Positions 18,926 to 26,616 of a stretch of DNA of 64,000 bases are shown in pieces. This DNA comes from WHUA01 sp964585785 (GTDB lineage Bacteria > Pseudomonadota > Alphaproteobacteria > UBA8366). The stretch spans positions 62,001 through 126,000 of the forward strand of contig CAZPFL010000001.1 of the NCBI GenBank assembly GCA_964585785.1, given 5' to 3'. How positions within the stretch are numbered: the first letter of the stretch is position 1; each line of letters opens with the position of its first letter. A program made the position numbers and the translations under genes. The notes below the pieces were generated by a model. That model was not told the DNA's origin, did not search any database, and saw only the letters and a list, made by a program, of their open reading frames with translations.

Positions 18926-19996
18926 TCAGAAGCGCAGCGAGAGCGCGAGCGACCCGAAGTCGTCGAAGCCCTTCTGGCCGTGGAACTCCGGCGAGCGGAA
19001 GTCCTGGGTGTAGGAGACGCGGAAGCGCTGGAAGGTGACGGCGACGCCCGCCTGAAAGTCTGCGACGACGGGAATCTTATCGACGCTGCGGCTGTCGGCG
19101 AAGGTGTTGCCGTCGAGGAAGATGTTGCGGCCAACCACGCGTCCCTCGACCCCGCCGAAGAAGTACCAGCCGAAGTTATCCTCGGGCAGGAAGAAATCGG
19201 ATCCGGGCAGGTTGGGACGGATCTTGGGCGGTCCGTAATCCGCCGGTAGGTCCTTGCCGAACCGGCCCATGAACCCGGCGGCGCCATATGTCATGACATT
19301 GCCGAGCGCGACGCCGGCATGGGGCGTGAAATCGAACGCCAGATGCTGGATCGGAATGATCTTGGAAACCGGCAGCTCGAACAGGCTGCGGCGGCTGCGC
19401 TCGTAATAAAGCTCGAGACCGGGCTCGGTCTTCAGCTGATAGTCCCAGCCGCGCGGTTTCTTGAAGCCGAAGATCCGGTGCCATTCGGTCTGTGTCTGCC
19501 GGGCGAAGGAATAGGGCCCGACGATGCCGAGCTCGACGTCGAGCTTGTCGAGCCAGGTGCCGCTGTCGGAAACGAGGCCCAGCCCGCCATAGAGCCAGCC
19601 TGCATAGGGCCGGTCCTTGGTCGATGGAACGGCCAAAGTGGTATCCGCGGGCGTGTAGATGTTCTGCCCGATCGAGAAGCTGAACCGCATGTTGTAGGTC
19701 GTCTTGAACAGCGGCAGGATCTCGCCGAGCCGGCGCATGGGCGCCGGGACCGCGCCCTCCGGCGACAGGTAGGCCGCGCGCATGCCGTTGGTGAAATGCT
19801 TGTCGCTGCCGCCGAAGAAATCGTTGTCGAATTGCAGCGTCACGAAGCTGGACGGATCGAGCGGCTTTTTCGCCTTTTCCGGCGGGTCGTCTGCTTTAGC
19901 CGCAGCGATGCTTGCCAGCGTGATCGCTGCGGACAGCAGAAGCGACAGCAGGCTCTGGGATGTTCGGTGTGGCAAGGGCGCCCTGTTGAACGGCAT
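18926..19996 (-). CDS. LpxR-like outer-membrane lipid A deacylase family protein
   Basis: The 356-residue protein has a signal peptide (about residues 15-35) and an even pattern of aromatic-ended beta strands to the C-terminal Phe, as in outer-membrane barrels. The block QFDNDFFGGSDKHFTNG (about residues 55-71) matches the LpxR/DUF2219 family; N58 and D59 correspond to catalytic Asn-Asp of LpxR, which removes the 3'-acyloxyacyl group of lipid A. It starts 5 nt after fbiC, so it is apparently co-transcribed with the F420 genes although no functional link is known. Deacylase activity is inferred. Confidence 0.8.
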   Translation of the reverse strand: MPFNRAPLPHRTSQSLLSLLLSAAITLASIAAAKADDPPEKAKKPLDPSSFVTLQFDNDFFGGSDKHFTNGMRAAYLSPEGAVPAPMRRLGEILPLFKTTYNMRFSFSIGQNIYTPADTTLAVPSTKDRPYAGWLYGGLGLVSDSGTWLDKLDVELGIVGPYSFARQTQTEWHRIFGFKKPRGWDYQLKTEPGLELYYERSRRSLFELPVSKIIPIQHLAFDFTPHAGVALGNVMTYGAAGFMGRFGKDLPADYGPPKIRPNLPGSDFFLPEDNFGWYFFGGVEGRVVGRNIFLDGNTFADSRSVDKIPVVADFQAGVAVTFQRFRVSYTQDFRSPEFHGQKGFDDFGSLALSLRF

Positions 19997-20001
19997 GCAG
20001 T

Positions 20002-22452
20002 TTATTCGGCGGCGTCTAGTCCTGGTCTGACCAGTGGGGTCTGGGCATCATCCGGTCGCTCGTAGCGCACGGCGCGCGGCAGGACGACCGGCGCGAGCGC
20101 ATCGGCGCCGAAGGACGCGGACACGCGCTCTTCCGGCACGTCCTGATAGAGCGTCGTTCGCTGTTTCGGCGTTCGGCCGGCGGCGCGGATCAAGGCTTCC
20201 ATCGCCTCGGGCGGCATCTCCTCGCCATGGGATGCGCCGGCCGCGCGGGTGATGGTTTCGTTCATCAGCGTGCCGCCGAGGTCGTTCGCGCCGGCGTTGA
20301 GGCAAGCCCGCACGCCGTCGGGTCCCATCTTCACCCAGGAGGCCTGCACATTGCGGAAATGCGGATGCAGCGCCAGCCGCGCGACCGCGTGCATCAGCAC
20401 GCCTTCGCGGAAGGTCGGACCGTGCCGCGCCTTGCCTTTGAGGAAGATCGGCGCCTCCATGGCGACGAAGGGCAGCGGCACGAACTCGGTGAAGCCGCCG
20501 GTCCGCATCTGCAGCGCGCGCAGGCGCAGCAGATGACGGGCCCAGTTCTCCGGCCCGTCGACATGGCCGAACATGATCGTCGCCGTGCTGCGCAGGCCAA
20601 CGCGATGCGCCGTCTCCATGACCGAGAGCCACTGCTCGGTGTTGACCTTGTCCGGGCAGATGATCGCGCGGATCTCATCGTCCAGGATCTCCGCCGCCGT
20701 GCCGGGTAAGGTGCCGAGCCCGGCGTCGTACAATTCCTGAAGAAAGGTCTCGACGCTCTTGCCCAGCGTCTTCGCGCCCTGCCAGATCTCAAGCGGCGTG
20801 AAGGCGTGCAAGTGCATGTCAGGCAGCACGGATTTGAGTCGCCGGCAGATGTCGAGATAGGTCTCGCCCGTGTAGTCGGGATGGATGCCGCCCTGCAGGC
20901 AGAGCTCGGTCGCGCCGCGCTGCCACGCCTCGCGGCCGCGCCGCTCGATCTCGTCGAGGCCCAGGTCGTAAGGCTTGCCGCGCAAATTCTCGCTCAGCTT
21001 CCCTTTGGAGAAGGCGCAGAACTGGCAGCGGAAATAGCAGACGTTGGTGTAGTTGATGTTGCGATTGACGACATAGGTGACCGTGTCGCCGTTGACCGCG
21101 CGGCGCAGCCGGTCGGCCGCGGCGCAGACCTCGGCGAATTCGCGGCCGCGCGCGTGGAAGAGCCGGACGATCTCGGCCTCGTCCAGCGTCTCGCCGGCCG
21201 ACGCCTTGTCGAGGATCGCGCGGAAGCCGGCATCCACCGCGCCAACGCCGGGCGCGAGGTCGGGCGGCGCGCCGGGCGTGCCCGTCGACCAGGTCTCGGC
21301 GCGGGCGAAGCCGTCCGTGTCGATCGCGCGCACGACCGGCGTGCGGAAACGCGCGTCGATCCAATCTTCGGCCTTTCGGGCATAGGCGGGATAAAGGGCG
21401 AGGCGCTCGGTCAGCAGCTTGCCTGCCCCCGCCGTCTCGCGGGCCAGCGCGTCGAGATGCGGCCAGGGCGCTTCCGGGTTGACGTGGTCGGGGGTCACCG
21501 GCGAGACCCCGCCCCAGTCGTTGATGCCCGCGCCGACCAGCTTCGGCAGGACGCCCGGGCTCAGATTCGGCGGCGCCTGGATATTCATCTCCGGCCCGAA
21601 GACGAGGCGCGCCACGGCGATGGTCCACAAGAGCTCGTCGAGGTCGGGCTCGGGCGCATCGGCCATGCGGGTGCCCGACTTGGCGCGGAAGTTCTGGATG
21701 ATGATTTCCTGCACGTGTCCGTAACGCTCGTGCAGGTCGCGGAGTTCCAGCAAGGATTCGATTCTTTCGCGCCGTGTCTCCCCGATGCCGATCAGGATGC
21801 CCGAGGTGAACGGCACTCGAAGCTCGCCGGCAAGCCGGATCGTCTCGAGCCGCGCCGCGGGATGCTTGTCCGGCGAGCCGTAATGCGGGCCGCCTTTCGC
21901 GCAGAGCCGGGGCGCCGCGCTCTCCAGCATCAGTCCCTGTGAAATCGAGACCGCGCGCAGCCGCACGATGTCGTCTTTCGTCAGGACCCCGGGATTGACA
22001 TGCGGGAACAGACCCGTTTCTTCGAACACGGCGCGCGCCATCTCTTCGAGGTAGGAAATCGTCGTGTCATGGCCGAGGGCCGCCAGCTCCTGGCGCGCGA
22101 TCTCGTAGCGCAGCTCCGGCTTGTCGCCGAGGGTGAACAGCGCTTCCTTGCAGCCCGCGGCGGCGCCGGCGCGCGCGACGGCCAGCACCTCGTCCCGCGT
22201 CATGTAGGCGCGCTGTCCTTTGCGGGGCGGGTGCGCGAAGGTGCAGTAATGGCAGACGTCGCGGCAGAGCTGGGTCAGCGGAATGAAGACCTTGCGGGAA
22301 TAGCTGAACGCAACCGGATGTCCCTTGTCGCGCAATCCGGCGGCCGCGGCGGTCAGCGTGGCGGTGTCGTTGACGTCGGCGAGCGCCAGCGCGGCTGCGC
22401 GGTCGAGCCGGCCGCTCGTCGTCACGGTCTTCTCCGCGAAATCGCCGCTCAT
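20002..22452 (-). CDS. fbiC: FO synthase (fused CofG-CofH)
   Basis: The protein of about 816 residues has two radical-SAM domains. The CofG-like N-terminal half carries C-x3-C-x2-C at residues 63-70 (CRDVCHYC). The CofH-like C-terminal half carries CYFRCQFC near residue 469. With tyrosine and a ribityl-aminouracil it forms the deazaflavin FO, the chromophore of coenzyme F420. The fused form is typical of actinobacteria and of the few F420-bearing proteobacteria. The ATG at 22452 overlaps the cofC stop by 4 nt and is preferred to an in-frame ATG 12 codons upstream. It sits in the cof operon. Confidence 0.95.
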   Translation of the reverse strand: MSGDFAEKTVTTSGRLDRAAALALADVNDTATLTAAAAGLRDKGHPVAFSYSRKVFIPLTQLCRDVCHYCTFAHPPRKGQRAYMTRDEVLAVARAGAAAGCKEALFTLGDKPELRYEIARQELAALGHDTTISYLEEMARAVFEETGLFPHVNPGVLTKDDIVRLRAVSISQGLMLESAAPRLCAKGGPHYGSPDKHPAARLETIRLAGELRVPFTSGILIGIGETRRERIESLLELRDLHERYGHVQEIIIQNFRAKSGTRMADAPEPDLDELLWTIAVARLVFGPEMNIQAPPNLSPGVLPKLVGAGINDWGGVSPVTPDHVNPEAPWPHLDALARETAGAGKLLTERLALYPAYARKAEDWIDARFRTPVVRAIDTDGFARAETWSTGTPGAPPDLAPGVGAVDAGFRAILDKASAGETLDEAEIVRLFHARGREFAEVCAAADRLRRAVNGDTVTYVVNRNINYTNVCYFRCQFCAFSKGKLSENLRGKPYDLGLDEIERRGREAWQRGATELCLQGGIHPDYTGETYLDICRRLKSVLPDMHLHAFTPLEIWQGAKTLGKSVETFLQELYDAGLGTLPGTAAEILDDEIRAIICPDKVNTEQWLSVMETAHRVGLRSTATIMFGHVDGPENWARHLLRLRALQMRTGGFTEFVPLPFVAMEAPIFLKGKARHGPTFREGVLMHAVARLALHPHFRNVQASWVKMGPDGVRACLNAGANDLGGTLMNETITRAAGASHGEEMPPEAMEALIRAAGRTPKQRTTLYQDVPEERVSASFGADALAPVVLPRAVRYERPDDAQTPLVRPGLDAAE

Positions 22453-23129
22453 GAACCGGCGCCTCCGGCCCGCCGCGGTTCGTCGCAAAGTCGCGCCGCG
22501 ATGCCGCTCGACTCGAGATAGGCATGCGTGCGCGTCGCGCCGCCCCGCTCGATCAGCATGCGGAGATCGTCCGGCATATCGATGTCGAGCGCGATGCCCG
22601 GCAGGTCGATGATCCGGGGCTCGATCCCGCGCTCGCGGGCGGCGGCGAGGTGCGGCTGGAAGCTGTCGTTGCCGAAGCTGAAGGGGATGAGCCCCGGAGG
22701 CGAGAGGGCGATGCAGTTCGAGCCGCGGCGGTCATGCGCCGGCACGATGGTCATGCCCGGCGCTGCGTCATGGGCGGCGAGCACGGCATCGATTTCGGCC
22801 GCGGTAATCAGCGGCGTGTCGCCGGGCACCGTGACCATGCCTTTGGCGCCCTCTGCCTTGAGTTCCGCTGCCGCGCGCTCGATCGCGGCGGTCTGGCCCT
22901 GGTTTTCCGGCTCCTCGATCAGGCGCGCGCCATAGGCGCGGGCGACGGCGGCCGCTTCCGGGTCGCGCGTCACCACGACGATGCCTTCCAGCGCCTCGGC
23001 CCGCGACACCGCCGTCAGCACGTCCTCATACATGGTCCGGAACAGCAAACGGCGCTCCGCGGGACTCAGCGCGCCGGCGAGCCGCTGCTTCGCGTCCACG
23101 AGATCTTTTGCCGGCAGCACCGCCCACAT
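22449..23129 (-). CDS. cofC: 2-phospho-L-lactate (or PEP/3PG) guanylyltransferase
   Basis: The 226-residue nucleotidyltransferase begins with the usual A-V-L-P-A-K-D-L-x-x-A-K-x-R-L pattern and has VTVPGDTPLITAAE (metal/GTP site), RRGSNCIAL, FGNDSFQPHLAAA and DIDMPDDL. CofC/FbiD activates a three-carbon phospho acid with GTP for transfer to FO by CofD. The phospho acid is phosphoenolpyruvate in mycobacteria and 3-phosphoglycerate in a studied gram-negative bacterium. Which one is used here cannot be read with confidence. It overlaps fbiC by 4 nt and lies 77 nt after cofD. Confidence 0.9.
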   Translation of the reverse strand: MWAVLPAKDLVDAKQRLAGALSPAERRLLFRTMYEDVLTAVSRAEALEGIVVVTRDPEAAAVARAYGARLIEEPENQGQTAAIERAAAELKAEGAKGMVTVPGDTPLITAAEIDAVLAAHDAAPGMTIVPAHDRRGSNCIALSPPGLIPFSFGNDSFQPHLAAARERGIEPRIIDLPGIALDIDMPDDLRMLIERGGATRTHAYLESSGIAARLCDEPRRAGGAGS

Positions 23130-23206
23130 GCCAGGATTCCTTGTTTGGTGCGGTCAATTGGCGAGGCCCGGACTATAGCAGGGAGAGCCGGAGGGGGGCC
23201 AGTGGG

Positions 23207-24178
23207 CTAACGGGTGACCGAGCGCGCGACGGTTTGCGCGAAGTCGAGCACCTCGCGGGCGAGCCGGATCTTGTCGTCGAGGGTCCGCATGATCGTGCCT
23301 GTTATGTGGACGGCGATGCCGCGCTCCCGAATGGCGTCCGCGCTATCGGCGTCGCAGGCGTCGAGAATCAAGCCGTCGATCAGCCCGCGGTAATGCTCGG
23401 CGACCTCGACGGTGCCGCTGGCCAGCCCGAGCTCGGTCATCATCTTGGCGGTCGGCCCTTTGATCGCCCGGCCGCCGACGATCGGCGAGACCGCGACGAC
23501 AGGCGCGCCGCAGCCTCGCAGCGCCTGGCGGACGCCCGGTATCGCCAGGATCGGATCGATGCTGATGAAGGGGTTGGACGGGCAGATCACGATGGCGTCG
23601 AGCGCGTTCTTCAACGCCGCGGCAAAGGCCGGCGCCGGCTTCGCCGTGTCCGCGCCCTCGAAGCGAAAGCCGGTGACGTGCGGCGCGCACTGTTCGCGCA
23701 CGAAATAATGCTGGAAGGGCAGCGGGCCGTCCGGGGTCTCGACGACGGTGCGGACCGACTGGTCGCTCATCGGTGCGACGCTCGGCCGCACGCCGAGACG
23801 CCGGCCGATGTCTTGGGTGACGGCGCTAAGCGTCTCGCCGGCCGCGACCCGCCGCGTGCGCTCCATATGGAGGGCGAGGTCACGGTCGCCGAGGCGGAAC
23901 CAGGTCTCGCCGCCGAGCGCGGCAAGCGTCTCCATGAAATGCCAGCTTTCGTCGGCGCGGCCCCATCCGGTTTCCGGATTGGCGATCCCGGCCAGGGTGT
24001 AGGTGACGGTGTCGATGTCGGGGCAGACCAGCAGGCCGAGATGCTCGAAGTCGTCGCCGGTGTTGGCGACGACCAGAAGGTCTTCCGGCGGCAGGACATG
24101 CGCCAGCCCGAGCGCGAGCTTGGCGCCGCCCACCCCGCCGGACAGCGCGAGGCAGCGTTGTCCTGCCCCCGTCGTCAT
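23207..24178 (-). CDS. cofD: LPPG:FO 2-phospho-L-lactate transferase
   Basis: The 323-residue protein has the CofD/FbiA hallmarks: CLALSGGVGGAKLALGLA at the N-terminus, VANTGDDFEHLGLLVCPDIDT, GWGRADESWHFM, WFRLGDRDLALHMERT and the ICPSNPFISIDPIL block. It transfers the phospho-three-carbon unit from its GPP derivative onto FO, giving (dehydro-)F420-0. The start codon overlaps the cofE stop by 4 nt. Confidence 0.95.
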   Translation of the reverse strand: MTTGAGQRCLALSGGVGGAKLALGLAHVLPPEDLLVVANTGDDFEHLGLLVCPDIDTVTYTLAGIANPETGWGRADESWHFMETLAALGGETWFRLGDRDLALHMERTRRVAAGETLSAVTQDIGRRLGVRPSVAPMSDQSVRTVVETPDGPLPFQHYFVREQCAPHVTGFRFEGADTAKPAPAFAAALKNALDAIVICPSNPFISIDPILAIPGVRQALRGCGAPVVAVSPIVGGRAIKGPTAKMMTELGLASGTVEVAEHYRGLIDGLILDACDADSADAIRERGIAVHITGTIMRTLDDKIRLAREVLDFAQTVARSVTR

Positions 24179-24948
24179 CGGAACAGGTCCTCGTCCTCGC
24201 TCCGGATCAGGTCGGCCGCCTGCTGGTCGGCGGCTTCCGGCGCCATGCCGCGGATCAGCGCCACCGGCGTGCCTTCCGCCGCCTCGCCCTGCACCAGGGC
24301 CGCGGCGGCGGCAAGCTCGTCGGCAAGGCCGACCTGGGAGACGCGCAGCGTCCGGCCGAACAGGTCGGTCGCACCGCGCAGGTCGAGCAGCGTGGTCAGG
24401 CCGGCCGCGCCCAGCGCCGTGCCGATCGTGCCGTGCCGCCAGGCGCGGCCCAGGCTGTCGTTGATGATCACGGTCGGCGCCACCCCCGTCACCCCCCGTA
24501 GCCGCCGCCGGAGATCGCGGCAGCTGCGGTCCGGGTCCTCCGGCAGCAACAGTACGCGCTCGCCGGCCGCCGGGTCGGGCTCGACATTCGAAGCGTCGAT
24601 ACCCGCATTGGCGAGCACGTAGCCGTGGCGGTGCTGGACGATCAGCAGGTTGGGGCGGTGCCGCACGACGCGGACGGATTCACGCAGAATCAGCTCGACG
24701 AGGCGCGCGTCCTTGCCCGTCTTCTCGGCGAGATCCTTCGCTTCCGCGCTCGGCTCGACGGCAGCCAGCGCCGCGTAACGGCCTTCGGCCTTGGAGACAA
24801 TCTTCTGCGCTACGACCAGCGTGTCGCCGGCGCGGAGAGCGATGTTGGTGCGGTCGAGTCCGGCCACGATGAGCGCGGCGAGATCGTCGCCCGGCTGCAC
24901 CAGCGGCATGCCGGGGAGGGCGGTAATCTCCAGACGGCGGGGTGTCAC
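24175..24948 (-). CDS. cofE: Coenzyme F420-0:L-glutamate ligase
   Basis: The 257-residue protein starts with a GTG at 24948 that overlaps the npdG stop (GTGA). CofE features are LEITALPGMPLVQPGDDLAAL, VVAQKIVSKAEGR, the LVELILRESVRVVR helix and the substrate loop NDSLGRAWRHGTIGTALGA. It adds gamma-linked glutamates to F420-0. Unlike actinobacterial FbiB it has no C-terminal nitroreductase domain, so a dehydro-F420-0 intermediate, if made, would need another reductase. The longer frame upstream is antisense to npdG and is rejected. Confidence 0.93.
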   Translation of the reverse strand: MTPRRLEITALPGMPLVQPGDDLAALIVAGLDRTNIALRAGDTLVVAQKIVSKAEGRYAALAAVEPSAEAKDLAEKTGKDARLVELILRESVRVVRHRPNLLIVQHRHGYVLANAGIDASNVEPDPAAGERVLLLPEDPDRSCRDLRRRLRGVTGVAPTVIINDSLGRAWRHGTIGTALGAAGLTTLLDLRGATDLFGRTLRVSQVGLADELAAAAALVQGEAAEGTPVALIRGMAPEAADQQAADLIRSEDEDLFR

Positions 24949-25616
24949 GCGTTGGGCTCGCCGGTAATGCGGATGCCGGCGTGGTGCACGCCGCCGTTGC
25001 GGTTGATGAAGATGAGCACCGAGGTCAGCGCCTCGGCGGCGGCCGAGTTGTCGATCGAGCCGGCGTGCCAGGCCTTGAGGCCCGCCGCTTGCGCCAGCGC
25101 GACGACGGCGTCGCGCGCCTCGCGCTTGTTGCCGCAGACCAGGACGTCGCACTCGATCTTGCTCTTCTCGTCCTGCAGCAGATCGGCGGCTACATTCTGG
25201 AAGGCGGAGACGACCTGCACGCCCTCGCCGAGGAAGTCCTGCGCTTCCTTTGCGGCCGAGCCTGCGTCCGGAAGCTGAACCCGGGCGACCCGGGGCGGGA
25301 CGAGCGGGACGGTCGCGTCGACCAGGATCTTGCCCTGCGCACCCTCGCGCACCGCCTCCAGCATCGGCTTGTGGTTGGCGTAGGGCACGGTCAAGACGAC
25401 AATGTCCGCGGCGGCCGCGGCGGCGCCGTTCTCCAGCCCGGAAATCGCGGCGCCGGGGACCGCGACGGCCATCTCCGCCGCCTTCTTGGCCGCGCTCTCC
25501 GCCGCGCGCGAGCCGATGATGACGGGGTAACCCGCCCGCGCCCAGCGCTGCGCGAAGCCGGAGCCGAGGGCTCCGGTGCCGCCGATGACGGCGATTGTCG
25601 GTTTCTTGTCGGCCAT
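24945..25616 (-). CDS. npdG: NADPH-dependent F420 reductase
   Basis: The 223-residue protein is of the Fno/NpdG type. It has an N-terminal dinucleotide-binding loop (IAVIGGTGALGSGFAQRWARAG) with Ser-Arg (IIGSRAAESA) placed to bind the NADP phosphate, VVLTVPYANHKPML, and the F420-side motif FQNVAADLL; the C-terminal end is GGVHHAGIRITG. It interconverts NADPH and F420H2 and so supplies reduced cofactor to F420-dependent enzymes. It is the second gene of the operon, 49 nt after the hydrolase stop and overlapping cofE by 4 nt. Its presence implies that the cofactor is used, not merely made. Confidence 0.93.
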   Translation of the reverse strand: MADKKPTIAVIGGTGALGSGFAQRWARAGYPVIIGSRAAESAAKKAAEMAVAVPGAAISGLENGAAAAAADIVVLTVPYANHKPMLEAVREGAQGKILVDATVPLVPPRVARVQLPDAGSAAKEAQDFLGEGVQVVSAFQNVAADLLQDEKSKIECDVLVCGNKREARDAVVALAQAAGLKAWHAGSIDNSAAAEALTSVLIFINRNGGVHHAGIRITGEPNA

Positions 25617-25665
25617 GAATCGTCCTTCCTTGCCCGGTGCTTGACTGGTTGCGAAAGCGGCTCGA

Positions 25666-26454
25666 TCAGTGCTTGTCGAGGAACGCCCTGAGCGCGGCGT
25701 TGAAGTCGGCCGCCTGCTCGATGTTGGAGAGATGCGCGGCGTTCTTGAGCACGACCAGCTTGGAGCCGACGATCTCCCGGTGGATGATTTCCGAGTGCTC
25801 GACCGTCGTGCTCGGGTCGTCCGCGCCGACGATGATCAGCGTCGGCGTCTTGATGCCCGCCAACAGGTGGGTCTGGTCCATCGCCTGGATGGCCTTGCAG
25901 CAGCCGACGAAACCGTCAACCGGGGTGGACGCGATCATCGCGCCGACCCGCTCGACCTCGCGCTTCGCCTTGGCGCGGTAGGGCGCGGTGAACCAGCGCT
26001 CGAGCGTCGCGGGCGCGAGTGAGGCCATGCCGTCGCGGCGCGCCGCCTCGGCCCGGGCGTCGAAGGCCGACGGGTCCGGCATCCGGCTGGCGGTGTCACA
26101 CAGGACGAGGCTGCGCAGCTCTTGAGGATATTTTGCGCCGAATAGCTGGCCCGTCATGCCGCCCATCGACAGGCCGCAGAAATGCACCTTGCCGAGCCCG
26201 AGCGCCGCGATCAGCGCCCGGGCGTCCTCCACGAGCATGTCGAAGCTGTAGGGCGGCTCGGTCGCCTGGCTGCCGCCATGGCCGCGCTGGTCGTAGCGCA
26301 GAACGCGGTATTTGCCGGCAAGGGCGGGGATCTGCGCGTCCCACATGGTGTAGTTGGACGCGAGGCTGTTGCTGAGCATGACCACCGGGGCGGATTCCGG
26401 TCCGTCCAAGCGGTAGGCGATCTCCACGCCATTGGCCTTGATCGTGTCTGCCAT
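25666..26454 (-). CDS. Alpha/beta hydrolase, 3-oxoadipate enol-lactonase-like
   Basis: The 262-residue alpha/beta hydrolase has LRYDQRGHGGS (about residues 52-62), nucleophile elbow GLSMGG with Ser96, an acidic residue in IVGADDPST and the catalytic His in KNAAHLSNIEQ. The overall pattern is that of PcaD-like lactonases, but no other beta-ketoadipate genes are nearby. A GGGAGAAAG site precedes the ATG at 26454; the frame extends far upstream without hydrolase similarity. It is the first gene of the F420 operon. It may process a substrate or product of F420-dependent oxidoreductases; this is inference. Confidence 0.85.
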   Translation of the reverse strand: MADTIKANGVEIAYRLDGPESAPVVMLSNSLASNYTMWDAQIPALAGKYRVLRYDQRGHGGSQATEPPYSFDMLVEDARALIAALGLGKVHFCGLSMGGMTGQLFGAKYPQELRSLVLCDTASRMPDPSAFDARAEAARRDGMASLAPATLERWFTAPYRAKAKREVERVGAMIASTPVDGFVGCCKAIQAMDQTHLLAGIKTPTLIIVGADDPSTTVEHSEIIHREIVGSKLVVLKNAAHLSNIEQAADFNAALRAFLDKH

Positions 26455-26616
26455 CGGCTTTCTCCCTGTTGTCCCGGACCAGCGGGCTGATTGCTCTGTC
26501 GCGCCGCCGAAGCGGCATCGCGATGCAATTCGGTAGCGTATTAAGAGAATCTTGGCACGGGCTGGCAAGAGGAGGATAACAGGCGCGGCCAGGCTTTGCA
26601 GGGGGGCGAAGAGGTA

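Noticed and set aside
26553..26567. Sigma-54-like element TGGCACGGGCTGGCA upstream of the secreted-protein gene
   Set aside because: The GG and GC are 9 nt apart rather than the required 10, and the -12 TTGC is not present.
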